From NCBI GenBank assembly GCA_016934825.1, contig JAFGSB010000018.1, positions 62,001 to 126,000 on the forward strand: DNA of 64,000 nucleotides, given 5' to 3'. Positions 55,859 to 64,000 of this stretch are shown here, one piece after another. Source of the DNA: Candidatus Zhuqueibacterota bacterium. Lineage in GTDB: Bacteria; Zhuqueibacterota; Zhuqueibacteria; Residuimicrobiales; Krinioviventaceae. Positions within the stretch are counted from its first letter, which is position 1, and every line of letters starts with the position of its first letter. A program made the translations under genes and the position numbers. The notes beneath the pieces are model-generated. The model saw only the letters and a list, made by a program, of their open reading frames with translations. It searched no databases and was not told where the DNA came from.

Positions 55859-57076
55859 TTATTTGTTCGTTAAATCAATTAATACCTGTTCCAGTTCCAG
55901 CGCTTTTTGCCGCCTTGAATAATTCTGCTCCACATACTTCCGGCCCGCTTTTCCCATCTGCCGGCGCAATGCGGGATTATTTTGCAGCTTTTGTATTGCC
56001 GACATCATTTGTTCACTATTTTCAGGCTCGACAAAAATTCCGGCTTTCGCGTCCTCAAGTACGGTCCGGGCCTCGCCGTCAACGCTTAAAATAACGGGCC
56101 GCTCGCAGGCCATGACATCGAACATTTTGGACGGCAGGGCGCCAAGGAACAACCTGTTCTTTTTCAGCGGAACAATACAGCAATCCGCCGCTGAAATATA
56201 GTCCGGGATTATTTCCCGGGGCACCTCATCCAATAAAGTAAGATTATTTAACGACTTTTCCTGCTTAATTTTATGTACGGTAGATTTAACCGGACCTTCG
56301 CCGATGAATACAAAATGCACATTTTTGTTGGATTTCATAGTATTAACAACATCGCAAAGCTGTTCCATTCCCTGTGCGATACCGATTATCCCGGCGTACA
56401 ATACGACAAACTTTTCATTCAAACCCAGCCGTGTTTTTATTGCCTGTCCCTTATTTTCAAAAAGGTCGGTATTTGTGCCGTTCAAAACAACCTTTACCTT
56501 GTGCTTATATCCCCGATCCTCAAGCTTCTGCCTGATACCTCCGGTAACCGCAATAATGGCGTCCGCTTTTCTATAGTAATAATTTTCCAGCTTTTCCGCC
56601 CATTTAATAAAGCGCCGATTGGAAAGTTCACCCAGTTCCACCGCCGATTCCGGCCACAGGTCCCTCACTTCAAACACGAATTTTGTATTTTTTAACCGGC
56701 TTAGCCACAATCCGCTCACACCGACAAAAAAAGGGGGAGATGTCGCGTACACCACATCGTATGAACCTTTTAAAAATGAACCCGTCGCGGCGCAAGTCAA
56801 CATGTAACTGAGATAAAATCCCATTCGGGTATAAAAATTTTTTTCCGGTCTGGCATAAACCCAGGAACGGTAAACGTGAATTCCTTTTAACAGTTCGTGT
56901 TCGATAAATCTGTTTTTATATTCCGGAGGGATTATTCCTTTGGGGTGGTTGGGAAATTCCGTCAGTACCGTCACAAGATGACCTCGCTTGACCAGGTTTG
57001 AAGCCATTTCAATCGCGCGGGTTTGCGTGGCGCCGACTTCCGGCGGAAAATATTGAGTAAGGTACAGTATTCTCAT
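55859..57076 (-). CDS. GT4 glycosyltransferase, WbuB-like
   Basis: Two-domain GT-B enzyme of about 405 residues. MRILYLTQYFPPEVGA opens the acceptor half; FEVRDLWPESAVELGEL and DAIIAVTGGIRQKL are WbuB marks. The donor half shows VFIGEGPVK and SAADCCIVPLKK. I start at the ATG at 57076; it overlaps the stop of the flippase gene as ATGA. The frame runs on upstream to 57148 within the flippase gene but lacks a ribosome site. WbuB-type enzymes add fucosamine- or GalNAc-like residues; the sugar here is not known. Confidence 0.92.
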   Translation of the reverse strand: MRILYLTQYFPPEVGATQTRAIEMASNLVKRGHLVTVLTEFPNHPKGIIPPEYKNRFIEHELLKGIHVYRSWVYARPEKNFYTRMGFYLSYMLTCAATGSFLKGSYDVVYATSPPFFVGVSGLWLSRLKNTKFVFEVRDLWPESAVELGELSNRRFIKWAEKLENYYYRKADAIIAVTGGIRQKLEDRGYKHKVKVVLNGTNTDLFENKGQAIKTRLGLNEKFVVLYAGIIGIAQGMEQLCDVVNTMKSNKNVHFVFIGEGPVKSTVHKIKQEKSLNNLTLLDEVPREIIPDYISAADCCIVPLKKNRLFLGALPSKMFDVMACERPVILSVDGEARTVLEDAKAGIFVEPENSEQMMSAIQKLQNNPALRRQMGKAGRKYVEQNYSRRQKALELEQVLIDLTNK

Positions 57077-58299
57077 TTCGCGATGATCCTTCCGCCGGTG
57101 CCAAAATAGTGAGTCGCCAATATAATACTGTAAATAATAAACGAACAACTGGTTGCAATGGACGAGCCGTTTATACCCAGCCGCGGGATCAGCAGAATAT
57201 TCAGGACTATATTAAAAATCAGGGCGACAAGCGGAGCAATCACGGTTACTCTTGGAAAACCGCGGCCCCATAACGCAAAATTTAATATTTTCGCACCCGA
57301 CATCATAACCGCACCGGGCAACAACCAGTAAAGCGCGGTTGCCGAAGCGGCAAAATCTTTTTTAAACAATAATATGATAATATTTTTACCCAAAAAAATG
57401 ACAAAAAGTGAAAATAAAGCACTGATAACCATAACAAAGAACATGACCTTGTTTGTCAGGGCTCTGTGTTTTTCGTTATTATCAGCCGATATTTTGGGGA
57501 ATATAACATTACCGGCGGTATTGGCCAGCTTTTGCAGCAATTCCGCCAAAAGTACGGCAATGGAATAAAGACCCGCGGCTCCTACACCCAAAAATAAATT
57601 GATTAAAATGATATCGATCCGGAACAGTAAAAAAAGTGAAATATGCGACACCATTGCCTTTGAACCGGCATTCCAGCTTTGCCGGGCGATGACCTGATCG
57701 GGATAAATTCCCTTTTCCTGCTTTATAAATATATAAAAAATGAAACCAAATGCAAGGCCTATGGCTAAAGTATAATTAAACATAACTTTAAACGGCGTAA
57801 CATTTGTTACGAATAATGTTACCAGGTTCGCGGCAAGGTACAGCACAAACGGAAAGGCCAGAAAAAAATTATACCGGTTATAATCCTGTTTACCCAGAAA
57901 AATAGCGATCATGCCACGTTCGGATATTAACAGGGGTACAACAATAAACGCAACCAGAACCAGAGAAAAAGATAATCCCGGAAAAGCAATGCTGATCAAT
58001 GGGTAACCGCTCAATCCCAGGAAAAGTAGAAAAATAGCGGTGATGACGGTAAATATCATAGAGTTGCCGAACAGCGCTTTTGTATTTTTAGCATCTCGGC
58101 TCGTCAGATAGGTATTTGCACGGGCCAATCCATCCCCGAATACAAGACTTAAAACGGAGACGATGGTCATTGTCAGTGAATACTGCCCTCGTCCTTCCAC
58201 ACCCAGGGCGCGGGTAATTATTATGCTGTTCACAAAACCGACAAATGTTACCACACCTTCTGCCAAAAAACTTGTGGAAAATATTCGTAATAATGTCAT
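57073..58299 (-). CDS. polysaccharide flippase (Wzx/MATE-like)
   Basis: A 408-residue polytopic protein with about 12 membrane segments and the N-terminal ALGVEGRGQYSL signature of Wzx-type oligosaccharide flippases. It would move lipid-linked repeat units across the inner membrane. It overlaps the GT4 gene by 4 bases. Together with the WecA-like and epimerase genes it makes a short exo- or O-polysaccharide operon; a polymerase is not visible in the window. Confidence 0.88.
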   Translation of the reverse strand: MTLLRIFSTSFLAEGVVTFVGFVNSIIITRALGVEGRGQYSLTMTIVSVLSLVFGDGLARANTYLTSRDAKNTKALFGNSMIFTVITAIFLLFLGLSGYPLISIAFPGLSFSLVLVAFIVVPLLISERGMIAIFLGKQDYNRYNFFLAFPFVLYLAANLVTLFVTNVTPFKVMFNYTLAIGLAFGFIFYIFIKQEKGIYPDQVIARQSWNAGSKAMVSHISLFLLFRIDIILINLFLGVGAAGLYSIAVLLAELLQKLANTAGNVIFPKISADNNEKHRALTNKVMFFVMVISALFSLFVIFLGKNIIILLFKKDFAASATALYWLLPGAVMMSGAKILNFALWGRGFPRVTVIAPLVALIFNIVLNILLIPRLGINGSSIATSCSFIIYSIILATHYFGTGGRIIAK

Positions 58300-58559
58300 G
58301 GATGTTGTTCTGATTGAATTCTAAATTATTCAATTTACATGATTTTCGTTATAATTCAAAACGATTAAATGAATTAACCGGTTTAACGCTCACAACGAAA
58401 AATAACGACACTAAAAAAACAAAATTTTATACGATTTTATACGGATAGTAAAAAACGAAATATATATTATGTTAAAAAACCTTTGTATAAAGATTTTTTG
58501 TTTAACGGTCAACCACTTTCTGCTGTGATAAAAGACGGTATTATTCACATATCAAGGAA

Positions 58560-61500
58560 TTAACGCATGACAATGATTTTACTCAATTGTTCTGCTTTTT
58601 CATCGCCGTTTGAGGCAAAAATTTTATACAAATAAACGCCGTTTGCCAGTTCATCCCCGTCTGCATCCCGGCCGTCCCAGGGGATCATATTAAATCCGGC
58701 GCTGACCCACCCGGAATCAATATCCTGTATTAATCTCCCCGCCACGGTATAAATCTTTATTCTAATTTGTGCGGGCTGGGATATTTCAAAAGTAAACTTT
58801 GTATCGCTTTTAAATGGATTGGGATAATTCAGTACATTGTCCAACTTTAATTCTTTAACAACCTGAAATTCCCCGCGGTATTCAACTGAATTGCCACTCG
58901 CATCCGCGGCAATTATATGCAGGGAATGGTCGCCCTCAGGTAATACAGGCGTGTATTCCAAAGCGCCCCGGACCCCTTCCTCTGACAGAGTTTTGAATTT
59001 AAGATTTGATGTCCCTCCCCCGTATGCGACACGTTTATCATCCAGGAACAGAGTGACATTCAGTGTGTCCTCAAACGATAGCGGACTGTTATCGTATAAC
59101 CTGGCCAGAATAAGCGGTTTATAAGAAATCATATCACCGTACAAAACCTCCTTGCCGTCAAATGTCACTCTGATTTCCGGTTTTATCGTATCCTTAAGTA
59201 CGTAAACAAAAGTAGAAATATTGTTATTAAAAGCGCTCAGTTCGGGTATTTTATCGTCAGGATCAAGCGAAATATATAACTGCCGCAGACCTGTCCTGCC
59301 TGCGGATGACCATTCCTGCCCGATTGTAATAAAACTGTCAACCGGTACGGATTGGGTAATATTTTTAACCGCGAATGTCCGCCTTCCCAGTGCCGCATCC
59401 GATTCCTGAAAAAGTATCTTTAAACTGTCCGCCGTTAATGTGACCGGGCCGATATTGTAAATATTGATACTCAAATTTACTGTTTCCCCGGTCAGGACCG
59501 AATCGGCGCTCTGAGAAAAAGTATCGAACCCAATAGCCGGATCCGGAACCGGGTCATATATCACCTGCAACCAGTCCAGCAGGGGAGTGAAATTGCCGTC
59601 AACGGTACGGAAATCAGTCAGCAGTGATATATAATGATATTTCTTTACGCTGATACCCGTCAAATCCACATAGGGATTCTTTAATCCCGTGAGCAATGTA
59701 TCAGCGAGACCGCCGTTAAAATGACCCAGCACACTGAAACTCAAATCGGTAGAATCAGGGATATCGGCGTGAAAAGAGAATTCCTTCCAGCCTGCGGCCG
59801 GACCGATTTTGGCAGCCAGCATGGTTCCCTGTTTCATAAAAAGAATTAAGGAATCCTCCAGGGATACAGTTCCCTCACCGGACAATTTGTGTGCTTCCGG
59901 CACGCTGCCCGGATCCGCGCCCTTGATTCCAATGATCGCCCAGGAGTCGCGGATGCCCACATTACGGCAAAAGTCACTGCCGATGGATTCAAGCGCCAAA
60001 TACCCGTTTTCGGTCATGCTCGCGCTGCCTTCGTCTTTAATAGCGCATAGGACAAAACTGCCGTCCGGCAGATTGTTTATATGCTCGGCCAACGCCTCGG
60101 AATTTTGGGGGTCGGCATACGTATCAAACGTATGGGTGAATAAAATTTCCCCGGTCGTTCCGCTTATCGCGGCAACATTGATCCCCCGTCCTACGATGAA
60201 CGGAGATTCCGAATTGATCAATATTCTGGCATAATTACCGTCATTATACCCGGCAGATTCCACATATAGTTTGATTTCCCGGTCATCCAGGCTCGCCTGA
60301 TTATTTATTATTTTTGTATCGACGAACTGATTTTTGGAGAACTGACTTTCAATTCCCTGACGCCACCCGTACATATTGGAACCGACAGCATAAAAAGATC
60401 CGATAACCCAGGCGACATCGGAAGTATCGGAAGAAATTTTACTGCGCCAAAAGTACAGGCCGGGATCGATAGGATGCGGTTTCCATTTGGTAATTAATAC
60501 CTGATTCTGCACAGGACCGGATGATTGTAACAGGGGGGTGTTAAAAGACCGGGATGTGTCTAACTGAAATTCCACAAAATAATTCAAGTTGGTCTTTTGC
60601 TGGGGATTCAAAACTTTTAAAACCACTTCACCGGCAGGACATATACTATTCGCAACCGGATAAACCGGTTGTATAAGATTTGAAATAACGTTGACCTGTG
60701 TTGACCGGGTATTATTGTTCTCATCAATTTCATCGATAAAATTGTCCGGGTCGACTACCGCCTCGATGTTAACCGGGCCCGCCATATCTTTCAGCTTCCA
60801 GTTAAAAAACAGGGAATCAATTAGTTTGACAGGCGGTAAACTTTTTATCGCATCTACCATGTTTTTGCCGTCTTGTAAATGTTCGGCAAAAACCTGAACA
60901 GATACACTGTCCCGGGGTACAAGCCCGAAATTTTGTATTTTGACATGAATCGACGCGACGGAATCCGCTTCACTCGGAACCTGGGGATCTACTCGTATAT
61001 CTGCCGGTTGAATCGTTAAATCCGGTTTTTCGGCCAGAGCCAGATCAACCGCCGGGTCGCCCATTAAATTATATTGCAATATCAAATTCCGTACGTGCTG
61101 GCCTGGTCCTAAATTGTTCCACAACCCGAATTTTGCCAATGTAATCGCGTCGCCCAAACGATGGACCGTATCCTGTAACGCCACCGAATATAATTCACGC
61201 AAATACTGGTAATCTTCATAAGTATAACCCCATCCGGAAGTACCCCAGAAGCCGATCGCCCCTTTATTGGATACCAGTAAAAAACGTTCCCCGAAACTGT
61301 CCTGGTTGGGTTCGGCAAACCGCCCGGTATGGCAGGTCATGCTGGTTATGAACGGAAATTTAAGGTCATTGGACAGAACGTCAATATCAGGATTATGAAA
61401 CATGAGGTCCCAGGTACTGCTTCCGGCATGGCCGATAAAATTACTCCACACCACACCGTTGTTTATTACATTCAGTATATCATCACGGTGTTCACCTTCG

Positions 61501-64000
61501 TTCAGGCCCTCGGTTTCTTTTTTTATCGATATATCTCTCCCGCCGACGGGCCCCGGATTGACAAAATCCTGCGCCAATAATTCGGACTGGTGATTAAAAA
61601 CAATCTGTTCATACTTATCAAATCCCCCGCTGATAAACATAAAATTCTTTTTCCACGCCCCGGAAGGTGTGCTTTCATAACTTATAATCTTATCAACAAT
61701 GACTTCGGCCTGGGCGGCGTTTTCGACTGGCAGCCGGCCTACACTCATTTCCGGCAATATATCCTCCGGACCGTCAAAACACACGAACCATGTGTCGCTG
61801 ACGGGATTCCCATAGGACGGCACAAAGTCATATTTATAAGCCGAGGATAAATTCTTTTTCGGGTCCCAGCTTGCGTCTCCGAATAACAACACATAAGCGG
61901 GCGCCGGCTTTTGCCAGCGCTGATAAGCGTTATACAAAAAATCACGAATGGCAGTCGGATCTGAAAGACCGTAATTAAATTCATTGAAAATGTCTTCAAC
62001 AAACACGATTATGGTTCGGAAATCATTGAAATCCCGTCGGTAAGCGGCAAGCCGCTCCGCCTGTTCTTTAAAAGCCGGGTGTGTAATGATGATATAATCA
62101 GCCCCATTTTGGCCTGAAAACAGGTCACCGGGTGTAACACGGGACAGCCGGGTGGGCATTTTCAAGCTGTCCTGCCCGAAAACAACAAAATTATTTCCCG
62201 TAAATTCCTCGGGGGTAAAAATCACTCCAAAAGAAGATGCCCCGGCCGGAAAAAACAAAGCCTGCTCTATCTGTACAGGGTCGGAACCGGATGGCGAAAG
62301 CGCTTCCGGCACACTGCCTTTTTCGGCCCCCTTGGTACCGATCATAGCCCAGGAATCCCTGAGCCCAAGATCACGTATTTTATCGCTGCCGAGGCTTTCC
62401 AGTGCGAGATATTGGGCTTCCCGGAGTAAATTGCTCCCTTCATCTTTTACAGCCGCTAAAACTATGGTGCTATCCGGTAATTTGCTGATAAAAGTTACCA
62501 GGCTGTCTGTCTGTTCGGATGACTCCCAGGTATCGAAAGCGGCCGTCTTTAACACCCGGCCGCTGTGCTGATCGATTGTGACGATATTGATTCCCCGGTG
62601 GCCATTATACAGATTCTGATTATTGATCCAAAAAGACGCATAGTTTCCATCAAAGATTCCGGCCGACATAACGCGGATATTCGCCAGCCAGCTTTTATCC
62701 GCTCCCCGGTGAATGATCTCCCTAAATTTATTCAAATCCCATATTCGGATCGTATCCATCGAAAATCCGTTAACAAAATAAGATTGTTCAATGCCGCCGT
62801 CCGCCGGTGCGAAACGCAGCCAGCCGTTCGCTGTTGTCAACCTCTTCTTATACACGAATTCAAACCAGTCCAGATAAAACTGGGAAATCTCCACATTGGT
62901 ATCATTCACGGACTGTATATCCATTTGGTTGCCGTATTCCTTAAAAAATGCCGCAGGTACCTCGGCAATCGCTATCAATTCCTCACGATCGTCAAAGTAG
63001 GAATCGAATATTAAATTATTATTGATATATAACCGGACATGGTGATCGTTTTCTTCATTCGAATAAGTGGTCCCCCGTAACCGAACACGCACATCAATCG
63101 AATCCCCCCCGCCAAAAAGGCCCGGCAGATCAAAAGGGAAATTATAAATAGTGCCGGAATAAAACGTCTTGGTCCAGACCCATCCTTCACCCGATGCCTG
63201 CTCCGTTTCATGTATATCCACATTGGTATCGCCGTGATAATATTCGCTGTCCTCTTCAAGATGCAGCGCACATGGGTAAAAATCGATTTTTTCATTTGTT
63301 ACGGATGAAGAAACACTTTTTACGTACCTTTTACCATCCTCGCCGCCCCATGTTAGCCAGTAGACATTCGTATCGCTGTAAGCATTAAAATAACTGCTGT
63401 CACCGGATAATCGGGATGCAAAAAAAATTATTTGATCTTCGGGATTCAAAACGCTGTCCTGCCCCCCGGTTATGTCACAGGCCTGTTCAATACCCCGGTT
63501 AAAAATTCTTATTTGCTCCGGATTGATAGCGTATATATTCAATCCAAGCTGCTGCAACATTCGGCCGGATATCTTATATACGCCCTCGTCAACGGTTAAA
63601 ATTTTTAAAAGTTCACGGCCCATATTAAATTCCCACCAGGGCCCGGTTTCCGCAGATGAAACATACGGCGCCACTGCGTGATTGAGCTTCCCGGCCACAT
63701 TTTTGTCCACAATCCGGTTGATTTTGTCTATCGAAACCTTTTTTATTGTTGAGCCGCTTCCGGTCAGTTGTACTTTGATATATCGCAAATACCGGATCGT
63801 ACCGGTAACCGGATTATATTGAACGGGATGAATGGTGATTTGGAAAAGCTGTCTGCCCTGAAACCCGCCGTTTTCGCCAGTCAGAAACCTTCCCGGGTAA
63901 AATTTATTTACGGAATAGACATCCGGGTCTTCTTTATAATACTCTTCAACCGATTGCCCTGACGGGTTAAACTGAGTTGTCGGAGCCGGACAAATCCGTC
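58560..64000 (-). CDS. giant C25 (gingipain-like) peptidase with two ILEI/GG domains and Por sorting tail; 5' end outside the window
   Basis: The frame stays open without a stop from 58560 to the window edge, so the N-terminus (signal and part of the propeptide) lies beyond 64000; a TTG at 63788 is internal. Counted from there: about 367-493 is a FAM3/ILEI-like GG domain (RGINIV, FDTW, LGLRDSWAMIGTKGA). About 560-917 is the C25 core with His787 (IGHAGSS) and Cys819 (MTCHTGRF). A CARDB domain follows, then a second ILEI domain (about 1167-1297: RGINVA, FDTY, VGIRDSWAIIGIKGAD) and a second CARDB. The end carries NYPNPFKSDTKF, the type IX sorting tail. It is an exported surface cysteine protease with probable sugar- or protein-binding modules. 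Confidence 0.88.
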   Translation of the reverse strand, partial: RICPAPTTQFNPSGQSVEEYYKEDPDVYSVNKFYPGRFLTGENGGFQGRQLFQITIHPVQYNPVTGTIRYLRYIKVQLTGSGSTIKKVSIDKINRIVDKNVAGKLNHAVAPYVSSAETGPWWEFNMGRELLKILTVDEGVYKISGRMLQQLGLNIYAINPEQIRIFNRGIEQACDITGGQDSVLNPEDQIIFFASRLSGDSSYFNAYSDTNVYWLTWGGEDGKRYVKSVSSSVTNEKIDFYPCALHLEEDSEYYHGDTNVDIHETEQASGEGWVWTKTFYSGTIYNFPFDLPGLFGGGDSIDVRVRLRGTTYSNEENDHHVRLYINNNLIFDSYFDDREELIAIAEVPAAFFKEYGNQMDIQSVNDTNVEISQFYLDWFEFVYKKRLTTANGWLRFAPADGGIEQSYFVNGFSMDTIRIWDLNKFREIIHRGADKSWLANIRVMSAGIFDGNYASFWINNQNLYNGHRGINIVTIDQHSGRVLKTAAFDTWESSEQTDSLVTFISKLPDSTIVLAAVKDEGSNLLREAQYLALESLGSDKIRDLGLRDSWAMIGTKGAEKGSVPEALSPSGSDPVQIEQALFFPAGASSFGVIFTPEEFTGNNFVVFGQDSLKMPTRLSRVTPGDLFSGQNGADYIIITHPAFKEQAERLAAYRRDFNDFRTIIVFVEDIFNEFNYGLSDPTAIRDFLYNAYQRWQKPAPAYVLLFGDASWDPKKNLSSAYKYDFVPSYGNPVSDTWFVCFDGPEDILPEMSVGRLPVENAAQAEVIVDKIISYESTPSGAWKKNFMFISGGFDKYEQIVFNHQSELLAQDFVNPGPVGGRDISIKKETEGLNEGEHRDDILNVINNGVVWSNFIGHAGSSTWDLMFHNPDIDVLSNDLKFPFITSMTCHTGRFAEPNQDSFGERFLLVSNKGAIGFWGTSGWGYTYEDYQYLRELYSVALQDTVHRLGDAITLAKFGLWNNLGPGQHVRNLILQYNLMGDPAVDLALAEKPDLTIQPADIRVDPQVPSEADSVASIHVKIQNFGLVPRDSVSVQVFAEHLQDGKNMVDAIKSLPPVKLIDSLFFNWKLKDMAGPVNIEAVVDPDNFIDEIDENNNTRSTQVNVISNLIQPVYPVANSICPAGEVVLKVLNPQQKTNLNYFVEFQLDTSRSFNTPLLQSSGPVQNQVLITKWKPHPIDPGLYFWRSKISSDTSDVAWVIGSFYAVGSNMYGWRQGIESQFSKNQFVDTKIINNQASLDDREIKLYVESAGYNDGNYARILINSESPFIVGRGINVAAISGTTGEILFTHTFDTYADPQNSEALAEHINNLPDGSFVLCAIKDEGSASMTENGYLALESIGSDFCRNVGIRDSWAIIGIKGADPGSVPEAHKLSGEGTVSLEDSLILFMKQGTMLAAKIGPAAGWKEFSFHADIPDSTDLSFSVLGHFNGGLADTLLTGLKNPYVDLTGISVKKYHYISLLTDFRTVDGNFTPLLDWLQVIYDPVPDPAIGFDTFSQSADSVLTGETVNLSINIYNIGPVTLTADSLKILFQESDAALGRRTFAVKNITQSVPVDSFITIGQEWSSAGRTGLRQLYISLDPDDKIPELSAFNNNISTFVYVLKDTIKPEIRVTFDGKEVLYGDMISYKPLILARLYDNSPLSFEDTLNVTLFLDDKRVAYGGGTSNLKFKTLSEEGVRGALEYTPVLPEGDHSLHIIAADASGNSVEYRGEFQVVKELKLDNVLNYPNPFKSDTKFTFEISQPAQIRIKIYTVAGRLIQDIDSGWVSAGFNMIPWDGRDADGDELANGVYLYKIFASNGDEKAEQLSKIIVMR

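Overview
The window is a gene-dense bacterial chromosome segment of moderate GC. It has no rRNA, tRNA, insertion sequence, prophage or CRISPR array that I could find. Several features point to the FCB superphylum (Bacteroidota/Ignavibacteria/Calditrichota/KSB1-like lineages). Two giant secreted proteins end in Por/type IX-style C-terminal sorting domains (NYPNPF motif). A C25 gingipain-like peptidase is present. The primary sigma factor is the short (about 285 aa) Bacteroidota-like form without region 1.1. There are many outer-membrane beta-barrels and lipoproteins. A canonical TTGACA/17 bp/TATATT promoter upstream of one gene fits a lineage outside the classical Bacteroidota. The taxonomic placement is inference only.

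Layout, 0-13 kb: a PatB-type C-S lyase; a 1293-aa secreted beta-propeller/PKD protein; a lipoprotein plus DUF5723-like outer-membrane barrel pair; an Fsr-like MFS exporter; a CCA-type tRNA nucleotidyltransferase; and a divergent LipB. 13-29 kb (minus strand): a 1248-aa AT-rich sacsin/Hsp90-like ATPase with two related palindromes upstream; glycerol kinase and an Ldh2-family dehydrogenase; a SWIM-finger protein with a bPH-like membrane protein; proB-proA; a lipoprotein with a PQQ-propeller protein; a probable gene remnant; and rlmN with a LOG-like protein. 29-37 kb (mostly plus): moxR, a DUF58 protein, an NtrY-like histidine kinase and rmuC in one tight run; then rpoD, an M23 peptidase and a TPR protein.

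37-64 kb is entirely on the minus strand. It holds a housekeeping run (rpsU, yqeY, cvpA, mutS2, an inositol monophosphatase and two small membrane proteins) and an outer-membrane run (two consecutive Omp85-like barrels, then rsmE and a HIT protein). Next come an RsbW-like ATPase, a large orphan barrel, a DivIC/FtsB protein and enolase. A protein follows that fuses a VTE5-like polyprenol kinase to a DUF92/VTE6-like kinase. A 533-base AT-rich non-coding stretch with DnaA-box-like 9-mers comes next, then a polysaccharide cluster (flippase, WbuB-like GT4, WecA-like transferase, sugar-nucleotide epimerase). The window ends in a very large C25 peptidase whose reading frame runs off the right edge.

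The most unusual items are: two FAM3/ILEI-like (GG) domains flanking the C25 protease core; the VTE5-DUF92 fusion; the sacsin-like ATPase with its family of GTGTCCG...CGGACAC palindromes, which recurs about 30 kb away; the DnaA-box cluster; and a REP-like hairpin doublet. Cell-envelope and surface functions dominate. At least ten products carry signal peptides, lipoboxes or beta-barrel features. The type IX secretion machinery that the two sorting tails imply is not encoded here.
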